Assembly: GCA_902766005.1 (NCBI GenBank)
Contig: CACXCB010000128.1
Span: forward strand, 1 to 48,020
Length of the DNA: 48,020 nt
Direction: 5' to 3'
Source: an uncultured Erysipelotrichaceae bacterium
GTDB taxonomy: Bacteria; Bacillota_I; Bacilli_A; Erysipelotrichales; Erysipelotrichaceae
Under the pieces are notes generated by a model that was given only the letters and a program-made list of their open reading frames with translations, ran no database searches and had not been told where the DNA came from. Shown in pieces: positions 6,864-14,924 of this stretch; within the stretch, counting starts at the first letter, position 1, and every line of letters starts with the position of its first letter. The position numbers and the translations under genes were made by a program.

Positions 6864-7535
6864 ATGGCTTTGATTACGTGTGAAAATGTATGTCTTGGAT
6901 ATGAGGGGAAACCGATTGTAGAAAACCTGAATTTTACTGTCAGTAAAAACGATTATCTCTGCATTATCGGTGAGAACGGATCAGGAAAGACAACATTGAT
7001 GAAGAGTATGCTTGGGCTCATGAAGCCCATGTCGGGAAAGATTGTTTTTTCCGACGGATTAAAACAGAATGAGATCGGATATCTTCCGCAGCAGACCATG
7101 GTACAGAAGGATTTTCCTGCCTCCGCATATGAAGTGGTTCTCTCAGGATGCATCAATCATCTCGGTTTTCGTATGCACTATGCGAAAAAGGAAAGAAAAA
7201 AAGTCATCCGCGCCATGAAGAAGCTGAATATCTGGGATTTGAAGGGTAAAAGCTATCGTACTTTATCCGGCGGTCAGCAGCAAAGGGTGCTTCTGGCAAG
7301 GGCTTTATGTGCAACAGAAACACTGCTGGTACTGGATGAACCGGTTACCGGACTGGACTTTGAAACAACAAAACAGATGTACCAGCTGATCGATTCACTG
7401 CATAAAGCAGGCATAACGATTATCATGATTTCTCATGATATGGAGGCAACGGAAAAATATGCCACAAAGGTTCTTTGCCTGGATCGTGAAAATGCATTTC
7501 AGGATGCGGATGAATATTTCGGGAGGGCATTATGA
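6864..7535 (+). CDS. znuC: Zinc ABC transporter ATP-binding protein
   Basis: Cytoplasmic ATPase subunit, 223 residues. It has Walker A GENGSGKTT (36-44), Q-loop LPQQ (74-77), ABC signature LSGGQQQR (134-141) and Walker B LLVLDEP (154-160). The D-loop is VTGLD, and the switch histidine is in MISHD. It starts 2 nt after the znuA stop and overlaps znuB by 4 nt, so it is part of one translationally coupled uptake operon. Specificity (zinc versus manganese) follows from the regulator and neighbours, not from this subunit. Confidence 0.93.
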   Translation: MALITCENVCLGYEGKPIVENLNFTVSKNDYLCIIGENGSGKTTLMKSMLGLMKPMSGKIVFSDGLKQNEIGYLPQQTMVQKDFPASAYEVVLSGCINHLGFRMHYAKKERKKVIRAMKKLNIWDLKGKSYRTLSGGQQQRVLLARALCATETLLVLDEPVTGLDFETTKQMYQLIDSLHKAGITIIMISHDMEATEKYATKVLCLDRENAFQDADEYFGRAL

Positions 7536-8368
7536 TCGGATTGCTGATGGATTATTTTTCCTATCCCTTTGTGCGTTATGCATTTATCGTGGGTGTGCTG
7601 ATCGCTTTATGTTCCTCATTGCTTGGCGTCATTCTTGTCTTGAAAAGATTCTCCTACATCGGTGACGGCCTTTCTCATGTGGCATTTGGAGCAATGGCAG
7701 TTTCCATGGTGCTCGGCATAGTTCAGCAGAAGATGTTTGTGATTCTGCCGATTACGGTTTTGGTAGCGGTATTGTTGTTGCGCCATAATGCGGATTCGAA
7801 ACTGAGCGGTGATTCCAAAATTGCGATGATTTCGGTAGGCTCGCTGGCTATCGGATATCTTCTCATGAATACGTTCCATACATCTGCCAATATCTCTGCA
7901 GATGTATGCACAACCCTGTTTGGCTCAACGTCGATTCTGACTCTTTCCATTCAAGAGGTATGGTTATGTATTATTCTTTCGTTGGCAGTCATCGGCATCT
8001 TCGTGTTTTTATATCATCAGATCTTTGCGATCACCTTCGATGAGGATTTTGCCAAGGCAACAGGTGTCAAAACGGATTTTTACAATTTGTTAGTTGCGGT
8101 GATTATGGCTGTGATTATCGTAATGGCAATGAATCTTGTCGGCTCATTACTGATTTCTGCACTATTGATTTTTCCGGCAATATCGGCAATGCAGGTATGC
8201 AAAAGCTTTAAGATGGTTACGATTGTTTCTGCATTGATCTCTGTCATATGTGCTGTCATAGGTTTGCTCGTTTCGATTCTCGGGGCAACACCGGTAGGAT
8301 CAACGATTGTGGCAGCGGATATCCTTGCATTTCTTTTAATGTATTTTTACGGGAGGATGAGAAGATGA
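7532..8368 (+). CDS. znuB: Zinc ABC transporter permease
   Basis: Inner membrane subunit of 278 residues in the ABC-3 permease family. Several hydrophobic segments are visible, with the family hallmark SYIGDGLSHVAFGAMAV near residues 46-62 and the coupling region EDFAKATGVKTDFYNLL. The C-terminal half contains NLVGSLLISALLIFPAISAMQ, also typical. It overlaps znuC and the following lipoprotein gene by ATGA junctions, so all three are coupled. Confidence 0.93.
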   Translation: MIGLLMDYFSYPFVRYAFIVGVLIALCSSLLGVILVLKRFSYIGDGLSHVAFGAMAVSMVLGIVQQKMFVILPITVLVAVLLLRHNADSKLSGDSKIAMISVGSLAIGYLLMNTFHTSANISADVCTTLFGSTSILTLSIQEVWLCIILSLAVIGIFVFLYHQIFAITFDEDFAKATGVKTDFYNLLVAVIMAVIIVMAMNLVGSLLISALLIFPAISAMQVCKSFKMVTIVSALISVICAVIGLLVSILGATPVGSTIVAADILAFLLMYFYGRMRR

Positions 8369-8928
8369 AAAAAACTCTCAAAATTATGATTGCTGTATTT
8401 CTCGGCTTAACCGCTTGCGGAAAAAAAGAAGAAGAAGAGGTACAGATACAGGAAGAAGAACCGATTGTTGCGGCAACGCCCGAACCGGAATATGAAACAA
8501 TTGAAAATCTGATCACAGAAAACGAGGATGAAGAACAACCTGCGGAAGAAGAAACAGAAGAATCGACAGAAAATGAGGCAGAACCGGATCTTGATATTAC
8601 ATTTATGAGCAGCACGGCTATCTACAGTGCCGTCTATAACATGATCATGAACCCGGAGGAATATGTCGGCAAGTTGATCCGCATCAAGGGCTTCTTTGCG
8701 GTAGGGGAAAGCTATACCGGTGAAGAAATGTATGGATGTGTTATTCCCGATGCAACACAATGCTGTGTACAGGGAATTGAATTCCTTTGGAAAGGGGATC
8801 ATGTATATCCGGATGATTATCCGGAAATAGGAACGGATATTGTGGTACAGGGCATCTTTGCCTATGACCGGATCGATGAATATACGGTTGCGGTAAGGCT
8901 TGAAGATGCAGACGTGTTTATAGAATGA
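8365..8928 (+). CDS. Lipoprotein with acidic linker and C-terminal OB-like domain, zinc operon companion
   Basis: A 187-residue putative lipoprotein. It has a signal peptide with lipobox LTAC (about C18), then a glutamate-rich, probably disordered linker (about 22-75). The globular C-terminal domain (about 80-187) starts with TAIYSAVYNMIMNPEEYVGK. It contains LIRIKGFF and a DATQCCVQGIEF segment with adjacent cysteines, followed by DIVVQGIF. The alternating short strands suggest an OB-type fold. It starts inside the znuB stop (ATGA), so it is produced with the transporter. A role in capturing or handing over metal is plausible from context and the CC pair, but unproven. Confidence 0.7.
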   Translation: MKKTLKIMIAVFLGLTACGKKEEEEVQIQEEEPIVAATPEPEYETIENLITENEDEEQPAEEETEESTENEAEPDLDITFMSSTAIYSAVYNMIMNPEEYVGKLIRIKGFFAVGESYTGEEMYGCVIPDATQCCVQGIEFLWKGDHVYPDDYPEIGTDIVVQGIFAYDRIDEYTVAVRLEDADVFIE

Positions 8929-8937
8929 GGTGGAAAG

Positions 8938-9396
8938 ATGAAACTTGCAGAGGCATTGCAAATGCGCGCGGACATGAACCGCAGAATTGAACAGGTTGTC
9001 AACAGATTGTCAAATAACAGCCTCCATCAGGAAGGTGAGAAGCCTCTTGAAGATCCTGAAATGCTATTGAATGAACTGAATGACACTTTAAGTGAATTGC
9101 AGAAGATGATTTCCAAAATCAATCTTACCAATTGCAGGACAATTCTGGATGGCGTTACCTTAACGGAAAAAATAGCGGAAAGAGACTGCCTGCAGAAGAA
9201 AATCAGTATTTACAGAACTTTCATCAATGAAGCAAGCCAGGGCACAAGAAGAGCAAGAATGTCCGAAATCAGGATTCTGCCTTCCGTCAATGTTTCAGAA
9301 CTGCAGAAACAGACGGATCAATTATCAAAAGAGCTCCGTCTTCTGGATAACCGTATTCAGGAAACCAACTGGAAGACAGAGCTGATAGAAAAGTAA
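8938..9396 (+). CDS. DIP1984-family (septicolysin-like) protein
   Basis: A 152-residue, mostly helical protein recognised by MKLAEALQMRADMNRRIEQ at the N-terminus, followed by a QEGEKPLEDPEMLLNEL segment and ISKINLTN. This is the order seen in DIP1984/septicolysin-annotated proteins. It has no signal peptide or catalytic motif. Function is unknown; the septicolysin name is historical. A GAGGTGG ribosome site precedes the ATG, 9 nt after the zinc-operon lipoprotein stop, so it may be read through from that operon. Directly downstream lies a structured RNA candidate. Confidence 0.75.
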   Translation: MKLAEALQMRADMNRRIEQVVNRLSNNSLHQEGEKPLEDPEMLLNELNDTLSELQKMISKINLTNCRTILDGVTLTEKIAERDCLQKKISIYRTFINEASQGTRRARMSEIRILPSVNVSELQKQTDQLSKELRLLDNRIQETNWKTELIEK

Positions 9397-9408
9397 ATCA
9401 TTCTGGTG

Positions 9409-9565
9409 AAAACCGGAGCGGGTACAACGCAGCGATTGCGTAAGTCGCATGGCTCAGTGCAAGAGCAGCACACGAGGTTCGAATCCTTGCCATATTCCGT
9501 ATGCTCCGACATTGTACAAATGCATTGTGAACGGGTAATGTCATCACCGTGTACCGGCCGGTTTT
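9409..9565 (+). ncRNA. Structured RNA with tRNA-like module, Y-RNA (YrlA)-like candidate
   Basis: Nested ends pair as AAAACCGG (9409-9416) with CCGGTTTT (9558-9565) and GGTACA (9421-9426) with TGTACC (9550-9555), the latter extended by CG/CG past a bulged A. Inside are four further elements: a GCGA/TCGC hairpin (9432-9448); a D-arm-like GCTC-7 nt-GAGC (9452-9466); a T-arm-like CGAGG-TTCGAAT-CCTTG (9473-9489), closed by ATGG/CCAT (9449-9452, 9490-9493); and a GACATT/AATGTC hairpin (9508-9542). A long end-to-end stem plus a tRNA-like domain without an anticodon arm is the plan of bacterial Y RNAs. An alternative GGAGC/GCTCC pairing (9415-9419, 9503-9507) exists. The class assignment is inference. 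Confidence 0.5.
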
Positions 9566-9581
9566 GGGTGGGTAAGGGGTA

Positions 9582-10922
9582 TTATGTTTTTTGCGTTGTG
9601 TAAATATGGTGCCAAAGAGAAAGCTGTATGACCGATGTAATCAGCCAGCTTATAGGGAAGCAGAGGTAAAGCGATTGCAATGTTCCTGTCTTTGCAAATA
9701 CCAGAAAAATATAGGACAGGCGAATGCCGACGATGCCGATCATTGTGATAGCCGTAGGTATTGTCGAATATCCCATGCCTCGCATGGATCCGACAATGAC
9801 ATCCAGGATGCCGTTGAGAAACAGAAAGAATGTGACATAGCGCAAGCGATAGATGCCTGCTTCAATTACCGTCTGTTCATTTGTGAAAAGATATAACAGA
9901 TGGTGTCCGTAAGAAGCGCAGATGTATCCGATAAGAACAGATCCGATCATTGTGATCAGAATGCAATGGATCAGGATCTTTTTTATATTGTCAAAGTTCT
10001 TTGCCCCGTAATTCTGTCCGGTAAAGGTGATTGCAGCTTTGGGAAAGGAATCCACAAAGACATAAACATAGTCTTCTATTGCAAGAGCTGCGGCATTGCC
10101 GGCAACAGCTACGGATCCGAATGAGTTGATGCTCGACTGTACAACCATATTGGAAAAAGAGAACAGCATGTTCTGTAAAGCCGAAGGAATACCGATTTTC
10201 AAAATCTGCATTGCAACAGAAGGATCGGGATTGATCTTTCTGAGATTCAGGTGCAGGCTGCCTTCCTCTTTGGTGAGTGTCCAAAGAATCCGGATTGCAG
10301 CAAGCATCTGGGAAATGACGGTAGCGATCGCAACACCGGCAACACCCCAATGGAAAACAGTAACGAAAATAAGATTTAGAAAAACATTCAGCAAGCCTGT
10401 AACGGAAAGGTAAAGCGTAGGACGCTTGGTGTCTCCTTTTGACCGTAATACTGCTGCCGCAAAGTCAAACAAGCTGACCGGTAAAAGGGTAAGGAAGTAG
10501 ATGCGCAAATAAAGCGTGGAAAGAGAAAAAATATCTTCCGGCGTTGAAAGCATCCGCATAAACAAAGGGGTACATGAAATACCAAGCAAAGTCATTAGTA
10601 TGCCGCCATACAAAGCAATCGCAATAGAAGTGTGCACGGCTTTTTGGATATCATCGCTTTTTCCCGCACCGATCATCTGTGATACAAGGACATCTGCACC
10701 GACCGAAAGACCGCTGAATCCCCATGTGAAAAAAATGCCGACAGGACTTGTTGATCCGACTGCCGCAAGTTCTCTCTGGCCGGCAAATTTACCGACAATG
10801 ATGGTATCGGCAGAATGGAAGAAGATGATCAGGGCATTCGAGATCATCAAAGGGAATGCATAACGAAACAGATTCTTCCATAAAGTGCCATGGAGCATGT
10901 CGATATTCTTTTCTTTTGTCAT
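9582..10922 (-). CDS. MATE family multidrug/sodium antiporter
   Basis: A 446-residue polytopic inner-membrane exporter with about twelve hydrophobic segments. The first repeat starts WKNLFRYAFPLMISNALIIFFHSADTIIVGKFAG and contains the AVGSTSPVGIFFTWGF region. The second repeat starts PSALQNMLFSFSNMVVQSSIN. This two-times-six pattern is that of MATE transporters (NorM/DinF type), which expel cationic drugs in exchange for Na+ or H+. The start is taken at ATG 10922; a TTG six bases upstream is possible. No strong ribosome site is visible. It is convergent with the structured RNA. The substrate cannot be read from sequence. Confidence 0.92.
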   Translation of the reverse strand: MTKEKNIDMLHGTLWKNLFRYAFPLMISNALIIFFHSADTIIVGKFAGQRELAAVGSTSPVGIFFTWGFSGLSVGADVLVSQMIGAGKSDDIQKAVHTSIAIALYGGILMTLLGISCTPLFMRMLSTPEDIFSLSTLYLRIYFLTLLPVSLFDFAAAVLRSKGDTKRPTLYLSVTGLLNVFLNLIFVTVFHWGVAGVAIATVISQMLAAIRILWTLTKEEGSLHLNLRKINPDPSVAMQILKIGIPSALQNMLFSFSNMVVQSSINSFGSVAVAGNAAALAIEDYVYVFVDSFPKAAITFTGQNYGAKNFDNIKKILIHCILITMIGSVLIGYICASYGHHLLYLFTNEQTVIEAGIYRLRYVTFFLFLNGILDVIVGSMRGMGYSTIPTAITMIGIVGIRLSYIFLVFAKTGTLQSLYLCFPISWLITSVIQLSLWHHIYTTQKT

Positions 10923-11071
10923 ACGCAATATTATGACATATTATTCTCATTCAGACATCAGATTTTCCGTAAATATGTTACCATATTGCTTGTAAGGTAA
11001 ATGAATGACAATTGAGAAAGACCTCCCGTTTTGAAAGGGAAAAGTGTTTGTGTTAGTACAAGAGAAAGTGT

Positions 11072-13165
11072 ATGAATGATATAAAAAACGAAAAAGAAGA
11101 TCTGCACCAGAAAATCAGATTGCAGTTTAACAGGGTGGAAAGCCGCCTGAAGAAAAACAAGGCAGGGCTGGAAGAAAGTACTTTGGGAGAATATGAAAGT
11201 GCTTTTATTACCAAACGAAAGGATATTCTTGAAAAATACATGCCTGCCATATTGGAAAAGACGAAAGGGGATGCCGTAAATGATTCCCGGCCTTTTTCCG
11301 TGACAGATTTATTTATCCTGGCCAGCAGTATGCCGAACCTTTCATATGCTGACCTGCAGGCAAAGTTCGACGTTATTTTTGCGGCGTCATTATGGGTGGC
11401 GGATGTTTTGAAAGAATATAACCTGATCCATGAAGCAAACAAATGCATGCCGGATTATCGCGAAGTGGATGAAATGCAATCGATGGGGTTGTTTTTTAAT
11501 GACAGCACGCATTCCGACCAGACACTGGAGACGATCGCATATGTCCTTGCAAGAAGAAACAATGATTGTGCAGGCTATCGGAAGAAAAACAGTTTTAAAC
11601 GGGTTTTACTGGATGAATTTACCGCCCGCAACAAGCACAGGCAGGACGTTCCATCCCGTCAGTATTATGAAAGTCTAATACAGCTGCTTCCGGAAGAAAA
11701 AATTCAAGAAGCAGTATCCCGCTTTGAATCAAAATTCTGGGAATTCATCACGCTGTATTTTGAGGCCATTCACATTTATGTCGGGAAAATGAATGCCATT
11801 AATGATAAGAAGCAGAAATTGCTCAGCCTGATGGAAAAATACAAAAAGGAAATAGATACGCATTTCGGTAAATCAGGGATGAAAAAGGGATCGCCGCTGA
11901 TGCATCACAAGGATAATCCTTTTGCAGAATACATGCGGGATAAGCTGCAAGGGGAAGAAACAGATCCGGCACATATGGAAAGAATATATGGTTATATCGC
12001 TGAGCTTGATGATCTGGACTATGAAGAAGAAAAGACAGCCGATGAAATGCATTGGTTTAGTGAAAATATACCGGCATTTTCTTATGAAAGTGATGAGATA
12101 CTGAATCAGCAGTTCAGCCGGAAGGTCATTGACATTATGAAAAAAATGGCAATTGATGACCCGTATGAGATGTGTTTTGCATTTTTATACATGATTGATC
12201 AGGGAAATGATCTGATTTGGCTGTATTATCCATGTTATACACTGATACAGATTGCCGGACTGAAACTTCCGTGGAATGTAGAGGAAAACTATGAAATGAC
12301 GGACCGTATCTATGAACCGGTGGATCGGGAAAAGAAAAAGGAATTAAACGGATCTGAGAAGGAACTGGTATCAGAGTGTTTCATGGATTTACAGGAAGAT
12401 TCGGAAGAAAAAGTGAATATGGCACAAGTTCTGTATTCGTTAACCGGCATGGCCGGGCCGAGAAATATTTCTTATTATCATCCATACAGGGAGGCACTGA
12501 ATCAGTATGATATGACAGATGAACAGAAGAACTTCCTCTTCGGCATGATTGTCATGGGATTGGAAAGACTGACACGGCCCAAAAGCCTGCATTTCCAAAT
12601 CTCTTTAGAGGATTTCTTCAGCAGTGCAGAGAAGGAAGAAAATGAGGAAACTGTGCCTGCGATAAATGTAAAGGAGATAAAAAGCCTGAAGGAAGAAATT
12701 GATTCTCTGAAAAACTCACTTTACAGATCGGAAAAGGAAGCAAAAGAACTGCATAAGAAACTCAATAATCTGCAAGAGGAGACAAAGAGTGAGCATCAGG
12801 AACTGGCAGATCTGAGGGAACTGATTTTTGTTCAGGGAAACAATATGGAACAAAAGGCAAACATGCAGATTCAGTTTCCATATGAAGTGAAAAGGAAAAC
12901 GGTCGTCTTCGGTGGCCATGATGCATGGCTGAAACAGATGAAGGAGCTTTTGGTAGGCAATATACGCTTTATTGTCGATTTGAAGGTTCCTGCAGATGTC
13001 ATTCGCAATGCGGATATTGTATGGCTGCAGACAGACTGCATCTCCCACAACAAATATTACTGGGTCATCGATACATGCAAAAAGAATAATACGCCTTTCC
13101 GTATTTTCTCAAGCCGCTATTTCCGTATATGTGCTGAAAAAGTATATGAATATGATAAAAAATGA
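11072..13165 (+). CDS. Large coiled-coil protein with C-terminal DUF2325 domain
   Basis: A 697-residue, highly charged cytoplasmic protein with no signal peptide or membrane helix. The N-terminal ~530 residues are helical and match nothing I recognise. Residues ~548-600 form a heptad-rich coiled coil (KEIKSLKEEIDSLKNSL onward). The last ~90 residues resemble DUF2325: KTVVFGGHDAWLKQMKELL, then NADIVWLQTDCISHNKYYWV and KKNNTPFRIFSS, a Rossmann-like fold with a conserved S-H. It is a single gene between divergent MATE and a terminator hairpin, so the context does not reveal its role. Function unknown. Confidence 0.72.
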   Translation: MNDIKNEKEDLHQKIRLQFNRVESRLKKNKAGLEESTLGEYESAFITKRKDILEKYMPAILEKTKGDAVNDSRPFSVTDLFILASSMPNLSYADLQAKFDVIFAASLWVADVLKEYNLIHEANKCMPDYREVDEMQSMGLFFNDSTHSDQTLETIAYVLARRNNDCAGYRKKNSFKRVLLDEFTARNKHRQDVPSRQYYESLIQLLPEEKIQEAVSRFESKFWEFITLYFEAIHIYVGKMNAINDKKQKLLSLMEKYKKEIDTHFGKSGMKKGSPLMHHKDNPFAEYMRDKLQGEETDPAHMERIYGYIAELDDLDYEEEKTADEMHWFSENIPAFSYESDEILNQQFSRKVIDIMKKMAIDDPYEMCFAFLYMIDQGNDLIWLYYPCYTLIQIAGLKLPWNVEENYEMTDRIYEPVDREKKKELNGSEKELVSECFMDLQEDSEEKVNMAQVLYSLTGMAGPRNISYYHPYREALNQYDMTDEQKNFLFGMIVMGLERLTRPKSLHFQISLEDFFSSAEKEENEETVPAINVKEIKSLKEEIDSLKNSLYRSEKEAKELHKKLNNLQEETKSEHQELADLRELIFVQGNNMEQKANMQIQFPYEVKRKTVVFGGHDAWLKQMKELLVGNIRFIVDLKVPADVIRNADIVWLQTDCISHNKYYWVIDTCKKNNTPFRIFSSRYFRICAEKVYEYDKK

Positions 13166-13167
13166 AG

Positions 13168-13191
13168 AGAACCGGTTCCAGAACCGGTTCT
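13168..13191. terminator. Hairpin terminator after the DUF2325 gene
   Basis: A 10-bp perfect stem AGAACCGGTT (13168-13177) / AACCGGTTCT (13182-13191), CCAG loop, then TTTA. It lies between convergent genes. The U-run is short, so efficiency is uncertain. Confidence 0.65.
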
Positions 13192-13204
13192 TTACATGAA
13201 TATT

Positions 13205-13582
13205 CTATTTTTCCTGGAAAAGTTCGATTTCCTCGTTCAAAGGACCGCGACAGAAGGCGATTCTAGCCGGAAAGGGCGGATCGGATTGAATGACGATGTC
13301 CTTCGGCTCAACAAACACCTCATAGCCTGCTGACCGTATTTTGGAAACGTCTTCATCCACATGATCCGATGCCAGGGCAAAGTGCCTTACCGCACCGATC
13401 GCACGGATACCTGCGCCATTATGGAAGATTTCAATCAATCCGTCTCCTGTATCGATCATGATGCCTTCATCCCATTCTCTTTTTAGAGGCAGTCCAAGCA
13501 GATCGCAATAGAAAGATTTTGTTTTTTCGAATTCCTCCATGGAATCACATTTCATTGAAACGTGGTGAATGCCGGTAATCAT
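13205..13582 (-). CDS. VOC superfamily (glyoxalase/bleomycin-resistance-like) protein
   Basis: A 125-residue protein with two beta-alpha-beta-beta-beta modules. The N-terminal module starts GIHHVSMKC with YCDLLGLPLKREW. The second starts RHFALASDHVDEDVSKIRSAGYEV and ends NEEIELFQ. Likely metal ligands are H7, E52 (LIEIF), H68 and the E of IELF, the usual VOC set. The family includes glyoxalase I, epimerases and resistance proteins, and the substrate here is unknown. It is the last gene of a HIT-Nudix-VOC cluster, 15 nt after the Nudix gene. Confidence 0.88.
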   Translation of the reverse strand: MITGIHHVSMKCDSMEEFEKTKSFYCDLLGLPLKREWDEGIMIDTGDGLIEIFHNGAGIRAIGAVRHFALASDHVDEDVSKIRSAGYEVFVEPKDIVIQSDPPFPARIAFCRGPLNEEIELFQEK

Positions 13583-13597
13583 ATGTTTTTTCTCTTT

Positions 13598-14104
13598 CTA
13601 GGATCTTCTGAAGATATTCATATCCAGCTTGCATTCCTTACCTGTCTTACGGAAGAATTCCTCCAGGATTTCGATGTGTGTCGGAATGATGTGGTAACGA
13701 TCCAGCTCCATTGGATCAACCCATCTTAGTTCCAGGCTTTCATCTCCGCAGACCGTTTCCGGAATGGCAAACAGATCGGCATAAAAACCTACAGAAATCA
13801 TACGGTAAATATTTCCTTCCAGGAAAGAGACGATTCTGGAAGGATCGTCAAACAGTTTTAAATCATGAAGCTGTTCATTCTTCAGATGAATTCCGGTTTC
13901 TTCAATCGCTGTGCGAATCGCACAATGACGGAAGGATTCTGCATTATGAATATCACCAGAAACAATGCCCCAGTGAAAATTATCTTTGCGATGTTCCAAT
14001 AAGATTTTTCCATCTGCCATAATGACCACTGCCGAGCCGAGTCTTGGGGCTTTGTTTGGCTCAGGCGCAAACGGATCATGCAGATAATATAAAGCGGTAG
14101 GCAT
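13598..14104 (-). CDS. Nudix hydrolase
   Basis: A 168-residue protein that should cleave nucleoside-diphosphate-linked substrates with Mg2+. The Nudix box appears as GDIHNAESFRHCA-IRTAIEETGI, fitting G-x5-E-x7-R-x-U-x-E-E-x-G-U except that the first E of REUxEE is T. The two metal-binding glutamates of EETG remain. Lead-in strands AVVIMADGKILLEHR and HWGIVSG fit the fold. The gene starts 3 nt after the HIT gene and is followed by a VOC gene. Substrate is unknown. Confidence 0.85.
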   Translation of the reverse strand: MPTALYYLHDPFAPEPNKAPRLGSAVVIMADGKILLEHRKDNFHWGIVSGDIHNAESFRHCAIRTAIEETGIHLKNEQLHDLKLFDDPSRIVSFLEGNIYRMISVGFYADLFAIPETVCGDESLELRWVDPMELDRYHIIPTHIEILEEFFRKTGKECKLDMNIFRRS

Positions 14105-14107
14105 GTC

Positions 14108-14503
14108 TTATCCTTTAATCCTTTCAAGGACGGCATCCAGATCCTGTTGGGCGGATTCTTCAAAAGCAATCTTCACAGAATCGTTTTCAGAATATCTCGG
14201 AATGATATGGAAGTGAAGATGATCGACAGACTGGCCGGCAACCTCATTGCAGTTATTCAGGATATTGCAACCTTTGGCATCAAGGTTTTCAACAATTTGA
14301 CGTGCCAGCTTCTGGGCAACGGAAATGCATTGACAAGCTGTTTCCTCATCTGCTTCAAGAATATTTTTGAAATGTTTTTTCGGCATGACGAGCGTGTGCC
14401 CGCAGGTAACCTGTGAAATGTCCAGAATCGCCAGAACATTATCATCTTCGTAAACTTTTTTTGATGGAATTTTATTTTCGATAATATCACAGAAAATGCA
14501 CAT
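14108..14503 (-). CDS. HIT family (Hint-type) nucleotide hydrolase
   Basis: A 131-residue histidine-triad protein, cytoplasmic, hydrolysing AMP- or nucleotidyl-linked conjugates. The HIT motif is HLHFHIIP, with H95, H97 and H99. The N-terminal zinc pair C2-C5 (MCIFCDII) and the typical PKKHFKNI segment are present. A GGAGG ribosome site precedes the ATG. It is the first gene of a three-gene transcript (HIT-Nudix-VOC) driven by an extended -10 promoter. Confidence 0.93.
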   Translation of the reverse strand: MCIFCDIIENKIPSKKVYEDDNVLAILDISQVTCGHTLVMPKKHFKNILEADEETACQCISVAQKLARQIVENLDAKGCNILNNCNEVAGQSVDHLHFHIIPRYSENDSVKIAFEESAQQDLDAVLERIKG

Positions 14504-14522
14504 AATTATTTCCTCCGTATAA

Positions 14523-14531
14523 ATTATAACA
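14523..14531 (-). promoter_or_regulatory. Extended -10 promoter of the HIT-Nudix-VOC operon
   Basis: On the minus strand TGT-TATAAT (14531-14523) lies about 20 nt before the HIT start codon. No good -35 box is seen, as expected for an extended -10 promoter. Confidence 0.6.
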
Positions 14532-14649
14532 GTTTCTGTTCGATTGAGAGAAAGAAAAAAGAGAATACATCATCCTTTGAAAAACGAATAAAATGAACCT
14601 GCAAAGAAATAATTATTTTACATTTTTTTGAAATTATTTACATTTTATC

Positions 14650-14677
14650 TTGCAATCGTTTTCAAAATCAGTACAAT
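14650..14677 (+). promoter_or_regulatory. Promoter of the arginine operon leader
   Basis: TTGCAA (14650-14655), 16-nt spacer, TACAAT (14672-14677), giving a transcript start near 14684 just before the T-box stem I. The region 14532-14649 is A/T-rich and holds no gene. Confidence 0.65.
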
Positions 14678-14683
14678 AATATC

Positions 14684-14912
14684 ATGCAATGAAGTGGAGT
14701 AGTATTTCCGCAAAAGCTTTGAAGCGAGCCCTGTCTGGTGCAAGAGGGTAAAGGAAAGCGGTAAGAACGTGCCATGGAGCAGGTCATGCGAAATTGTGAG
14801 TGTGATCCGTAAAGCCTGCGTTAAAGGAAAGAGAGTCTTTGGGATCTGCCCGAAGGAAGCAAGGTGGCACCGCGGTATTGATCGTCCTTTATTTGATGAA
14901 GGACGTTTTTAT
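14684..14912 (+). promoter_or_regulatory. T-box leader, arginine specifier, controlling argGHCJBD-carAB
   Basis: An RNA switch that senses uncharged tRNA. The T-box sequence AAGGTGGCACCGCG is at 14861-14874. The terminator stem CGTCCTT (14883-14889) / AAGGACG (14899-14905) is followed by TTTTT. In stem I, GTGG (14694-14697) pairs with CCAT (14772-14775) and CCGC (14708-14711) with GCGG (14758-14761). These frame an internal loop whose 3' side reads GAACGTG, with CGT at 14768-14770 as the likely Arg specifier. That matches the arginine genes downstream. When tRNA-Arg is uncharged, its CCA end should stabilise the antiterminator. The T-box and terminator are certain; the specifier is read by hand. 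Confidence 0.92.
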
Positions 14913-14924
14913 TTGGAGGAAGGT

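Noticed and set aside
9449..9493. Ordinary tRNA gene or tRNA pseudogene within the structured RNA
   Set aside because: D-arm and T-arm are present but there is no anticodon arm, and no 7-bp acceptor stem can form at the right distance. The flanking stems indicate a larger RNA.
14584..14600. Possible ArgR box (GAATAAAATGAA) before the T-box
   Set aside because: Only a weak half-match, with no second site and upstream of the promoter. The T-box explains the control.
14769..14924. N-terminal extension of argG
   Set aside because: It would translate through the T-box and terminator. The family N-terminus and ribosome site place the start at 14925.
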